DNA of 64,000 bases, from NCBI GenBank assembly GCA_009760855.2, contig WPIO01000076.1:1641501-1705500 (forward strand), in the 5' to 3' direction. Both the position numbers and the translations under genes were made by a program. Positions 40,398 to 53,100 of the stretch are shown piece after piece; the first letter of the stretch is position 1, and each line of letters starts with the position of its first letter. Under the pieces are notes generated by a model. The model searched no databases, was not told the origin of the DNA, and saw only the letters and a list, made by a program, of their open reading frames with translations. The DNA comes from Cristatella mucedo (taxonomy: Eukaryota > Bryozoa > Phylactolaemata > Cristatellidae).

Positions 40398-43330
40398 TTT
40401 TGGTTATATGCAAGATGCACGATGAGGCCGAGGCAAGTGTGTCTCTGTCCTGATGAAGACCAAGGTGGTGGAGTCGGGGCAGGGCATATTATGCCTGTTA
40501 TGGTGAAGACCGAGCTGATGGGAGTTCGCCAAAAGTGTTGGTATCCATTAAGCCGTTCAAAGGGGCGCGGGCGGGAAGAACTGTGGCCAGACGCTGTGGC
40601 GCTGGCCGGAACAGCTGGTGTGAAAAATGGACAATCTCGGCCCGATTAAGAAAGGGCACGGTCCATGACTATATTGGAAGCCACCAAGTTGACCTTCCTT
40701 GGAACTAGTTGACAAGCTAGCGACACTATAGGGGTGAACTCAAAGAGGTTCGAGCCATCGTTTCCCCACTGACTAGCAAGCACAGCAACGTATTCAATCG
40801 GATATCCGGAGGCATCTTCACAGGCAAAGTGGAATCCGTTACAGAGATTGAAAGCGCATGCGACCTGGCGCACACCAACGTTTATGTAAGGAACCCCCCC
40901 CCCTTGCTAACTGCTTAGAGAAAGGGCTGGTACAGTTGCAAGCCAGAGCACCCAGGCGCCAATAGGAGCTGGGTGACTATCAGAGGCTTGTGCAGCAGCT
41001 ACCGGTCGTCCGTAAGGGAAATGCTGATTCGCAGCTCTGAGGGGATAACGAATTTGCCACTGGAGCAGCAGCGTGGGAGAGAGACAGTATGCCCCCGGTG
41101 GCCTGCTTTTGGCTCCTTGGTGAATCATTGGCCAATCATCTGTCTAATGAGGCTGCTGTTCACGAATATCGACTTGTCTCAGCCTTACCGTCTGATGTTA
41201 TTGGGTGACGAAGTAGTAAACTACGTGTTATCAGGGCGTCTACACTTCGTGTCAGTTATTATCGCTTGCCATGCAGATAAGTCAAATCTAAATGCTGGAT
41301 AAAGCTCCGGCGACTGTCGGCTTGAGGATTAATCATAGGAAAGACAGGTACAGACTGAAGTGGCAAGGGCATCATTTCTGGGGCATTGCTGCAGCGTAGC
41401 ATTGGCAACTGAAATTGCATGAATGTGACAGTGAATGTGAATTTGACAAAGTTGAGCTAAACTTGAAGCAGCATTGGGAAGATAGCTCACGCACTGTAAC
41501 GATGCGATGATGACAAGCGAAAGCTGTTCGAGCAATTCTTCCCTAAACTGGAAATAAATTTGGCTCGTGACGACAGCTCTTATGGGGTAGGCCCAGCTCT
41601 GGCACATTCTGTGGCGATGCCCAGGGGTGAGCGACGTCTACCCAACCAGCTGCGAACTATGAGCAAATCGATAACGAGGCTGTATGTTTACCGGCAAGCT
41701 ATTCCGCGAGTACCGCTGCTTCGGGCGAAGACTCATTCGTACTCCCCTCAAGCGCGGACCTGCAGTGACTTTGCTCTCTTCCGACGTGCCGCCGGTGGCG
41801 CCTCTCATCGCAGCCGAAAGAGAGAATGAATGCGCAACGGTGGTCTTCGCTCTCATAAGGCAATCCTCAAGAACAAGGCCAGAATCGGGATTTTGGGCAT
41901 TGGCGGCCACCCGGCAGAGTGTGAAGGGCCGGGAAAGGAGGCCGCGTAAAGGAGCGGGAAGCTTGATAGAGCTGGGCTCACTACGGTGTGCTCCAGGTAT
42001 AACCTAAAGCGACCCGAAATGAATGATAACATCGTTAGGCGATTCCTCGCCGGCCGGCTCACCCACGAAGGGACCGACTTGGAATAATTGTAGGGGCTCC
42101 GAGCAAAATGCCCTTTCTTTTGGCATCTTTCTAGACTAGGTGGCAGAGGTCTCAGGAGACACATTGTGTAGTTTTGCGTAAAAAGGAAAATTTTTTTCTC
42201 TGGTCGTAAGTAACGTCGTAGAGCTCGTTCTTGCACTTCCAACGTGCTCACGTGCTGTAGGCAGTTAATTGGCTCACCGCCTTGTACCCATTGGTAATCT
42301 GCAGCTACCCACATTTCCCATGTCCCTGCCCTGTAAGAACGGCAATCACATTTCGCGCCAGTACTTATCCAACAAAAGCAATCGCCTTCGGCTGTTAAGC
42401 AGGACACTAGAAGGGGCACCAAAATAGCATTTCTCGAAAAAAAGCACGAATGAGATAACTTTTTCGTGGCCTCACTGGTTATTTCATTGTCCACCCAATC
42501 AACATCCCGAGGCCAATTTCTGATAACACTAGGTTATCGTGAAGGCCAATCGTTCAATTCAAAAGGAGAGTAACTTGTACACGGAGGAACAATTCAGATT
42601 GCAACCAATGGCAGCATAGCTAGAACATTTACTCCACAATCTGATGCTCGAGGCACAGCAATCTGTTCAGACAGCATACAACTGGCAGTAGCTTCGATAT
42701 AACATGCTATAAAACGCAGCAACTAATAGCTAAATGGGGATGAACAGTTACCATTAGCTTTCCACTCCTGAACTACTGACCGAGGTGACCAGCAATTATT
42801 GCTTGGTTAGCAATAAGTTGCCTCACCACCAACTAATCAGGTCAATTGGACATACACAGCTCATTTCCAAGTTAAACAATGCAACGTCCGAAAGGTAGAT
42901 GTCGAACGCTTAAACGAGTGAGTCTCATTCGTTCCGGTTTGTGCATAGGCACACGAGATTAAACTCCTGGGTGAAGGGACTAATCACATCAGGCACAACC
43001 CTCACTGTCCATTGCCATCAGACCCCACTCAACTGTGCAACCGAAGGTGCAAGACAATATATGCAAGCCCTTGGACTACATACACTGCTACCGGCTGACC
43101 CAGTCACAATACGACGCACCCATTTAGAAAAAAATATTCTGGAAGTGGCACTATCGGAAAGCAAGTTAGACATTATGCCCGAGTGCATTCAATATAGCAT
43201 CAAAGGCCTAATCATCACGATGTGTTTATTAACGTAGACATATCCGATTAAGGTGCCTACAGTGTGTGACAGTTAAAAGCTTTGCTGCCAAGCCTAAGGC
43301 AGCCAGTCCGCGTGAATCAAAGCTGAGGTT
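40398..43330. other. Interval without recognised gene
   Basis: Holds several medium open frames I cannot identify. One on the minus strand at 42494-41853 is 213 codons, Cys/Trp-containing near its start, with no known motif. Another on the minus strand at 40873-40646 contains VACAFNLCNGFHFACEDASG. They may be chance or exons of an unknown gene. Confidence 0.3.
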
Positions 43331-43337
43331 ATTTATT
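43225..43337 (-). terminator. Candidate polyadenylation signals for the CRIM1-like gene
   Basis: Two minus-strand AATAAA hexamers, at 43332-43337 and 43225-43230, lie about 600-715 bp beyond the stop codon at 43939. Either would give a plausible 3' UTR. No transcript evidence. Confidence 0.35.
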
Positions 43338-43938
43338 GTCGATCCACGGACCATGAATTCCGAAAATGAATAATTTCACCAGTCCAACGGCATACAAAAA
43401 ATACACATTAATGTAACAACAAATTCTGCCTTTACAGGTCTGTAATGTCGTGTTACGTACACCACTCGCGCCCAGCAATACTTAGTTTCTTCTTCTTATG
43501 CAAATGAATGAGAAGCAAAGCATCAACAACCATACGTTCACAAGCTGCTGCAGATCAAGCAACAACGTGCGTAGTATTAGATAGCATGATCAACGTTGGA
43601 GCATCGAACGTCGAGTGCACCACAAGCACACAAGCAATGCAGAGAATAAGTCTTTTTACATTTTTCAAGCAGCAACATGTCGTGCTATCAAATTGGACCC
43701 GAGAATGAGCAAGTATAATATGCATGCAATTAAAAACATGACGGCAAAAGGAAAAAGGTTTACAGAAGTGTGCGTTCTGGCCGACCCATCTACTACATCA
43801 AGAAGCACCCAGGTGCTTGTCCACACGAACACACACACAAACGCGCACACGGGTTTGCAATGCTGCAAGATGGCAGATTGAGTCCAATCCAGTATACAAC
43901 TAAATAAAAGTGTGCACGATTTGCTCATGCACACGCGA

Positions 43939-44312
43939 TCAACAATGAACGTATTCATTCCTCGAACCGTCCACGAGCGGCTTTAGGCATTCGCCGGCCA
44001 TTCTACTTGGAGACACACCTGCACAGTGCGATGTGCCGATGGAAAGAAATTCAAGGTTGGTCGACTTTGGCCGCTTGTCCATAAGAGGCTTGCAAGCGAT
44101 GTCCGTGGGCATGCCCGTGGAAGCGTTGCTGTTATTAAATGCACACATCTCCAGGATCTTGGGCATTGCGGTTAGCTCATCGCCTCGATGGCGAGTCCGA
44201 CGCACGACAATGACCACAAGGATCACGATGACCACGCCAAACAGGCCGAGCGTCGCTAGTAGCCCGATCGTCAGTGGACTCACGACGTGCGAACGGTCTC
44301 CAAGAAGGTCCC
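43939..44312 (-). CDS. CRIM1: CRIM1 last exon: transmembrane segment and cytoplasmic tail
   Basis: 374 bp with stop TGA. A hydrophobic helix (LTIGLLATLGLFGVVIVILV and onward) is followed by a stop-transfer RRTRHRG and a tail of about 85 residues ending NEYVHC. The tail does not resemble the human tail, but its length class and position fit. Acceptor TATGCAG. Confidence 0.8.
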
Positions 44313-47127
44313 CTGCATACAGCACGTCGAATGTTATGTATATAGCCAACCAGAGTGAGCAACTACTCATCCACAGCACAATGACGGAGGCCGGTGATGC
44401 TGGGTGGGTGGGAGGACAACTAGCTGAAATCTCTGTGCAGCTGCCACGACGACATACCTGAACAATGCATGCAGCAGTCGCTCCGTCCGCCAGCAGGACA
44501 AGCCTGCCGGGCGTTGCACGGCACGGGACTGCATGACAAGCTGCCATGTTGGCAAGAGCACAGCCTGCAGCCTTCGTTCCACGTGCTACCGTGTGGTACC
44601 ACTTGACTGTCGTTGATAATGCATGCCCAGCTGTCAGCTGCAATCAGTGCGTGAAGGAAATGACATCAATGCGGCACGGTGGTCGCTGGCGGCCAAGTAA
44701 CTATTGGAGCGACGAGTAACTATCGAAATGACGTGCACACACTATTCAAAGATTTGTCCAATGGCAACTAGAAAAAAAGTTTGCCAATGGCAACTGCACT
44801 GCCGAATTTACAGAGCCCAGCAAGCTGCTTACTCGACATTGCACAACTGGCAGACTGGTGAGGATCACGTGTTGCCCACGTGATCTGAAGCAGCTGTACG
44901 GACCAGGAGTAACCCTTCCAGGCAGAACGAATGGACCGAGATCCGAGCATCAGGCGATCTATCAATTTTATAAGGGCCGTGGACCAACCGGGTACCGGGT
45001 TTCCAACAGGAAACATCGATGCAGGGCGAAGAGGTAACAGGTGCACTTCCACTCCCACAGGAGACTGGCCGCTGCCGTTGGAGCCATACCATCAATAGGC
45101 AGAAAGATACACGAGGTTGCACTTGCGAGACACATTCACTATAGCTGAGAACTCCACGAAACTGGACAGGGGTTTCTCAGTCTGCAGAATGCCACCCGAG
45201 AGCATTGGCTCATACGAGCGTGGAATTAATATCAACGAGGAACCGCCAAGCAGAATGCCCAAGAAAATCGTCGGCATGCTCTGGCATTCGCTGGCTGCGC
45301 CTATCGATTTTGACAATGAGCCACCGGCAGCCGAGGCAGCAAGCAGATAATGAGCAGCTGGGTGCACACAGCAACGATACAACGGACCTGCTGCTACTCG
45401 TAGGAAAGTACCCAAGTATGCTACTGGACTAGAAGGCTTTGCTCTTCTAGTGGAAGTGCTGTCGTGCAACCGTCACCGTGTGCTCGAAATTTAGTTGTCG
45501 TCTTTGACAACTGCCTACATTTTGAAAGTTTCGTTAAGGAGACTGCCCCCACAGCTAGCGGTGACGTCCCATCCCTATCTAAGATTAAGGACTGTCTACC
45601 AAGGCGGTTTGCAAAATTTTTAACTAGCTCCTTGGTGCTGCCTAGGCTAAATTATTGCAATTCATTCTGGCTGGGGCACTAAAAAAAAAAGCCATTAAGC
45701 CACTGAAGCTGAATAAGGCTGCAAGGCTAGCTAACAAATCCCAGAGGTTCAGCCATGGTTCTCCTTTGCTGAAGGAACTTCGTTGGCTTCTGGTATATCA
45801 ATGGACACCAAATGCGAGCTGGCCTGCTCAATAGAGAGCACAGCCAAAAGCGTCGCCGAGCAGCCCATACCTGCGCACTCGGGGCAGCACTGGCCCTTTT
45901 TGAGAATGGCAATGGAGCCGCTGCCGCACGTGACTGCAGTCGGGCTGCACGACTGGCTGTAGCAGTGCAGCGCGCCGTGCTGACACGTGCACACCTGGCA
46001 GTCGCTGACGCGCCACACCTCCCCGTGTCTGCGCAACGTGGGCGACTCGCTGTCCGCTGAGGAGGCACTGCTGCTGCACCCTCGCATCCGGCCGTCTGCT
46101 CGCGAGCCCTGGCCCACCTGAGGAGCTGCCGAAGTCGCCGATCCTGACTCTGCTAAGATGCCGAACAAAAAACGGCGGCTTTTTTATCGGACTAACGTGA
46201 TCGACAGCGGCGACAATTGGCCAGTCGGTCATCTGCTGCAGGGGGAGGCAGGGAACATGCGCTTCTCTTGTGCGCCCCAGCAGCAGCAGCAGCGGCGGCG
46301 GCCGTACCTGGACAGGTGGGGCAGCAGGCGCCGGGCAGCCGGTGCGGCCGCTCGCACAGCGCGGGAGCGCACTGGTGACTCTCGCACAGTGCCTGGCCGC
46401 CACGGCACAGGCAGGACGTGCAGGCGTCCAGCCACCAAACGTTCTCGTCGCTCGCTGCACGGCCACTGCCGTGGTCGCGGTTGAAGCAAATCGCAGGAAA
46501 GCCAACGTCGGGAGCTGCAGCAGCCGAGGCAGTATCTACAACGAGATGCGATTGTAACTCACTGCTCCGTAATCGCTACTCATCTCATATCAATCGAGGC
46601 GCCCAGCGTCACTTCCGGTCTATGACCAGGCTCCAACAAACGAGCAAGCGACAGGTTAGCTGCACGAGTGGCACAGCAGAAGCAGTGGAGCTTCGAACGG
46701 GCACGAGGAGCATTAATGGTCACACATGAAATTGCCTGCTTCCTCTGCTCCAGAAAAGGCGCTTGACAGATTGTACAGACAGGTCAACAAGGGCACGTGG
46801 CTGTCCTGATAAAGGGAGGCAGAAGGGCCAGCAGGGGGGGGGGGCACCACCTTATAGCCGAGGCAGATTCTACAGCTACAGAGTAGCAGGGTGCTGTAAT
46901 AATAATAATAATAATAATACACTTAATAGAGCGCCCTCAGAGAACGCAAATCTCTTTCTAGGCGCTTTACATCTGCTGCAAAGGAAACACGATCGAATGG
47001 TTTAGTGGAATAATCATACTTGATAAACAACAGGAATAACACGGTTAGGGGTGACATGCACAGGGTCAGCATGCAAGTGTGGTTAGTGGCAGTAAGAGAG
47101 TGCTACAGACAGCAAGGCGTTGGGGCC

Positions 47128-47164
<37 letters not shown>

Positions 47165-50100
47165 GCGGCGGCAGAGGGCGAGGCTTACCGGAGCAGGAAG
47201 GGCAGCAGTGACCAGGACGCAGCACGGGCTGGCTGCACGGCAGCGCCGGACAGTAGATGAGTGCGCAGCGCTCGCGGCCGCCGTGGCAGTAGCACTGCCG
47301 ACACCCGTCAAACCAGGACTCTCCGTTGGAGTACGAATGGCCGCGAGAAGTGAAGCATGCAGACGACGGGCCAGTGCCATTACCTGCACAGACAGACAAT
47401 ACACGAGCTGCATCAGTCGACCACAAGACTGCCACCAAAAGTACGAACGAATGATACTGCATGCACTCGTCAACCAACGCAGACGGGAAAGGGAGATCGG
47501 TCTCGAGTGCCTCGATGTGTTAGGACAACTAGCTGCTTGCAAGAAATATGCGTATCGTGACTGACGTCGACAGGCTGAGACGAATCTAAGGCCCAGGGGT
47601 CAGCAAACTTTTCGGACTACCAGGCCATTTCAGGAGGTCACTCTAGGCCAGACAAAACACACAACAGATGCCCACGGCTATCATAGGGGTAGATAATATA
47701 TCAAACCTCCCCGGTCAGGGGCGTCCGTTTCATACAAGCACATGACAGCAGTTCTAAAAATGAACATGAGCCAAAGCTTGAGCTGCAACCAGCTGTAACG
47801 AAGGGAAACAAAAACGGTGACAGTTCAATTAGGCCTGATCCAACAATAAATAACTAGGGGTGGGGGCGTTAGGCCTGGGCTGGAGCTAGGTCACATCTGA
47901 GTCTGAACTTCCTCACGATGCCTCGATCATGTTCGAAATGCTGTTAAGCATTGGCTGAGGTGCAAGACTCGAGGCAAGCTGCAACAGATTATTACAAATG
48001 CACATCGAGGTTTATCAATTATTACATTATTTGTAACATGCTTTAGCAAAACCCCCCGATGTGCTGGAAAGCAGGATCAAGATTAGAGGGAATTGTCAAG
48101 TAGCTTGTGATCGTTAAGCATACGGTTTGCTTTCAGATAACGTATTTCGTTTGCTTTTTGGTTATGTATGATTAAGTTTTCGAGTATAGCAGTTCATGTC
48201 TTATTTTGACCGGTTTGTCTACCAGTGCCACCATGCCAGGGCAAGTTCTACTAGAGGCCACCCTGAAGAGGTGCATGGATTGTACTTGAATGATTGTGAG
48301 TGCTTCAATTGTGCATGTTATGACTGCAATGGACATACTTTCTTTCCAGCCTTTGCAAAGTGCGTAGGACGACATTTAGTTCACTTGTTATACACAAACG
48401 TCTTAAGTATCTAGTAAAAAGTAGTAGATCATAGGAGGCTTGAATGCAGCACCTAGAGAGAGAGCAACGACTACACTATTTGAAAGCCGGGCTCACCCTG
48501 CGGAAAGGAGTGTGCAGCAGCAGAATCAATTTCTATGGAGCTTTCTGTGCTACGAAGTGAATGACAGCGATCAAGATGCGGAGTAAGCTTGATTGAGCTC
48601 AAGTTGCCAAGGAGGCAGAGATAAGCTTACCATATATATGACACTGGCAAGTCGGGCAGCCCAGACTGTCGGTGACCAGAATTCCACCATTAGAGAGGCA
48701 GTCCACATCCGAGCCACGGCAGTCGAGCACCGGGCAAGGATTGCACTGGCACCTTTCACAGCTATTGCTGTCCTTCATTAGCCCATGAACACACTGCAGG
48801 CTGCACGAAGCTGCTGCAGACGTCAGATTGGTGCAGTCGCTCGAAGCAACTGGGGTAGCAGGTTTCGTGCCCACTTCCGTTACTGTGGCAAGAAAGCACC
48901 GGATGAGATTAGAGCTACAGCACAAGCCAATTTAAAAAAGAACGTTTGGCCAAGTCGGTATCAGGAAGCAAAGCTGGAAACTGGAGTGCAACTGAGGAAG
49001 CAGCCGAGCTGTGACTAGCAAGCAAATGTACAACTTCACTAGATGACATCTGAAACAAATGCTGGCAAACGGTTTACCGAAAGTTACATTCTTAGTGTAG
49101 CAAACTCCACAGGCACCCAGTGCAGAGCATGGCTCACACTGCTCAGTTTTAATGGATGGATTCGAATTGAAGCAGTTGGACCCAGATCGAGCTATATAGA
49201 CCGAGCAGCTTCGATCTGGGTCCAGCTATATGATCGACTTGATAAAATAAGGCAAATCAAATCTACCAAACTACCGAAAACTGATCGAATACCATGAGCC
49301 GGCTGAGTGCTGGTCAGGGACTAGTAGATCACACATTGAGAAGCCAAAGCGTTGCTACTCGGCTAACTTACCGGTTACACACGGCTACTCATCGGCGCCA
49401 TAAGCAGCAGCTCAGCAGATGCAGAGAGGCACCAGCTGCTGCTGCTCACATCACATGCTGGCCATAGACGGCATGCTGCTGATCCAGCTCAGTCACAAGG
49501 CAGCAGCATATTGAGAGGACTGATGTGGGTACCAGTGGTGGCTTTTATCGCCAGGGCTGGGTAGGAGTGCCATCACCCTCACAGTGACGTCGCTGTGGTC
49601 ACCAGCATGGGAAGTCACTCGGCCACAAACCACTGAGTGGTCGAGCCAAGCCCTGACTGTAAGCCTCGGCAGCCAATCGAAGTGAGGCATTCGAACCACA
49701 AACCAAACAGCCGGTCGTAACGTCATCCACTAGCACATCCGAAGCAGGCAGGCCCTTCGAGCTTTGGGGTGGATGGGGGGAGAGAAGGTGGGGCATCGAT
49801 CCTTCTACAGATGAAAGGGTGTGCAGCCAAAGCTTTGTGGTCTATGATGAAGCCTGGGTTCTGTGGTCCAGCTGGATGCAACCCAACCAGGTCAGGAAGT
49901 GCAGAGCTCGAGAACAAAGGAGTAGTCTCAGGGCACGGTGAGAGAATGGCATTAGGCCATGCTTGAAGTAGGCCTCTGGCTGTTACACCAGTAGGTAAAC
50001 GGCTGCCTCAGAATGGCGATTCAGCAGCAAGTGGAGGAAGAAGACGATGCTACAACGAGCTGCCACCAGCAACAACAAGAGCGGCTTATATACTGATTGT

Positions 50101-53100
50101 GATGCCCTCACCAACACCACCCACCCACCCACATGCTTTGACTGGCTTTTTGGCCTTCTGCCGGTCCAAGTATCCTCTACTCAATCCTGCATCTCGTCAT
50201 GCATGCCAACTCACAGCACCCACAACTAAAGCAACACAAAGGAATGCAATGTATCTCCGTCTGCTACCCCACACTACCACAAGGATTGAGTGGGCGTTAC
50301 TCTGGAGAGTTCTCTATAGCCCGCACAGTCTAAGCAGCTTTAGGTAGCCAAAGACTTAATCTCAAGTAAAAAAAGAGAGAAAATGAGAAGCATAGCCTGC
50401 GTCAGGATGGTAGTCAAGTAAGTGATTTGCATGAAAGTAGCAGCTCAGTGCTGCAGTAAAGCATGTGCCATTGGGTCGGTAGCATCAGCAGAGGAGATGT
50501 TGCTAAGTAACAGTTTTACAAATGTGAGTCCTCAGTCTAACACATTCAAAGCAAAAGATTATGTTGCAAACGGTCTTTAAGCAAAGGAATGGGACAGCTA
50601 ATGTATTGTCCATGGATATCCTGAAGGCATGAAGAGGCTGAACCTGGTGCAGAAGTCCCGGTAAGAATGAGAACGAGCCAAGCAAGACATGGCAGGCATT
50701 TCGAGGGGAGTAAGCCGTGATAATAATTCGAAGATAAGTTTGTACAGTACCTCTAGAGAATTAAGACTCTTTCCTGCCACTTTAAATATGCTGGAAAGGA
50801 AGCTTGCCAATTGGCAACTGATAACATGCCATGTCAGCATACATAAGCACATAGTGGACAACTCATGCAGATAGAATAAGTGCTGATAGGAGCAGGCATT
50901 TTAGCTTCAATTTTAAATGTCGTCAAGTCACGAGATTTCGTGCCATCAGCAAGTTCCTAGCTGTAGGAGCATGGGAACTGAAGGCACAGTCTCGAAAGGA
51001 TTGGAGGTTTGTTACGGATGCACGTGAACGATGCTGAGTCGGAAGAGCTGTTGGTGGTATGCCTGATTAGCAAGTATTTCGGAAAGGTGGGCCAGAGCAA
51101 GACAATGGTGGGACCGAAAGAGACCGAAAGAACTTTGAAGCCGATACTCTGCATCATGGAGAGCTAGCACAGGTCGGTGAGAAGTGGTGTAAAGCAGCAG
51201 TCGCGGCTTTCACGACAGATAGCCCAGCTACAGATATTTTCACCAACTGTAAGCATCGTATTGTACTGGCAGGATGACCCTGTGAGCAGCAAGTTTGATG
51301 CAGTGAGGGGCAGCGAGGGATCAAACCATAGGTATAGCTGTGTGTCATCTGCATGCAAGTGAAAGCTCAGATTGCACATGGCGATTGCATCGGCAAGAGG
51401 GAGTGTATACATTGTAAAAATAAGTGGACCAAGCACAGAGTAACCTAGAGTAGCCCATACTTTAAAGAGTCCTAGATCACTGTTGTCTATTGACATCAAT
51501 ATTCTACATGCTCCTACTGAGATATGACCTCAACCATTGCAGTGCTGTGCCAATAATGCCCAGGCAAGATGAAAAGTGCTCAAGAAGGAATTAGTGATCG
51601 ATGGTCGAGCAGAACTAGTAGACTCTACCTAAGTCATGATGACCTATACTTGCTTGCACTTCAGCCACATTGACCTAAGGCTATGCAATCCCAGTGTTAA
51701 TTTACAACCCTTAGTTTGTACTACGACAAGATCGCACACATTAAGCTAAAAGACAGTGCTGATTAAGAATGCATTTTAGACAGCAAGGACCTGCAATGCA
51801 AACGTGCCATTTCTTAGCCAATAAGGCGAACATCACAGCACGTTTCTCTATTCAACGGAATTAGGAGTGACTTGAATTTTGTTCTACAGAATTCAAAGCT
51901 TGAAGCACATGTGCGCGACTGGGACAATCCTAGTCAACGGCAATCTAGCAATCTCGGCATGCATTACGAAAGGTAGCTGATTCAACAGCCTAATTTCCAT
52001 GACAGCAGGAGAGCCGTAGCAGCTATCACTTAAGGAATTGCCCCTCGGTCGAGAAGTGCAAGCGACGTACTCCTGAGCCGAAACCTGCTAGATTCAGGCT
52101 GACATGGAAACGTTCACTCCTGGCGATACAATGACCCAAAGCACACCAAAGAAACTTATTAAACCAAGAGCGGCAGAAGAGTGCAAGCATATCGTTCGTG
52201 CCAGCTAGCGTAAGCTTAACAGCCGATGCCCAATAACATTAATGACAACCACACATGCCTAGCAGCAATAGGACAGGCCCGAAGGCCAAAAGCACGGCAC
52301 CATTAAACTGACCTTGGGTTTCGACAGGGTGACTTTCCGAGTCACAGGCCGGACAGCATTGGCCGGTCACACTACGTGGGTTCAAGCAGGTTACTTCACA
52401 CGTCATGCTCGTATAGCAATGAGAGACACCGTTGCTGTCACATTCGCATGTAAGACAGTCACTCTCTGACCAAGATGAGCCGGCAGGATACAGCCTCGAA
52501 CTCGACGGAGATACGCAGCCTGCATTAGAGCAAACAAAGAGAGAAGACATCGTAACGCCAAGCACTTTCAGACACACCGCACACGGTGCAATAGTCGATG
52601 CCCAGCAAGCAGCAAGTGGAGGGGGAATGTGGAACGACAAGCTGCCAAAACTAACGATGGATAACAGTAGAAAATGCAACAAAAATGAACAGAGAACCCC
52701 TGACCCTGAACGAGCAAGTACACGTGCTCGGAGGAAAAACCTGAAGTCAACAATAACGGTAGTATTTAAAAGTTTCAATCGACAGCTATACCATTACGAT
52801 GGTACCTATGATTTTGGCGTGGCAATCAAAATAACGATGGTGCTTTCTCTACACAGAGTCAGCCATCTGTGATCCTACATCAAAACACACCATACAAGAG
52901 GGAGATGCTGGTCTTTAGGACCAAAGGTATTGTTGTTGCGAAAAGTGTGTTGCAAAGGTCAGACAGCACTGAGTCTTAGCCTTAGAATGGCAGTAGGGTG
53001 CGCTAGCACTTCAGGAGCCGGATCATGGGTTTGAGTCATTCGGCAGGTGATTCTTTAATGCCCAAGAAGAGGGGACTGAAATCCGCTAAGGCTTTCTGCC

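Noticed and set aside
41853-42494. 213-codon minus-strand frame as a gene
   Set aside because: No recognisable motif, splice structure or neighbour; kept only as part of an unassigned interval.
44768-45469. CHRD (chordin) domain
   Set aside because: Only a vague spacing resemblance of hydrophobic residues; not strong enough to name.
46158-46557. Long plus- and minus-strand alternative frames around 45.8-46.6 kb
   Set aside because: Shadows of the GC-rich CRIM1 VWC4 and VWC5 exons.
47079-47564. Plus-strand frame with polyglutamine
   Set aside because: Antisense to the CRIM1 VWC3 exon; the Gln run is the intronic AGC repeat, and the cysteine pattern lies on the other strand.
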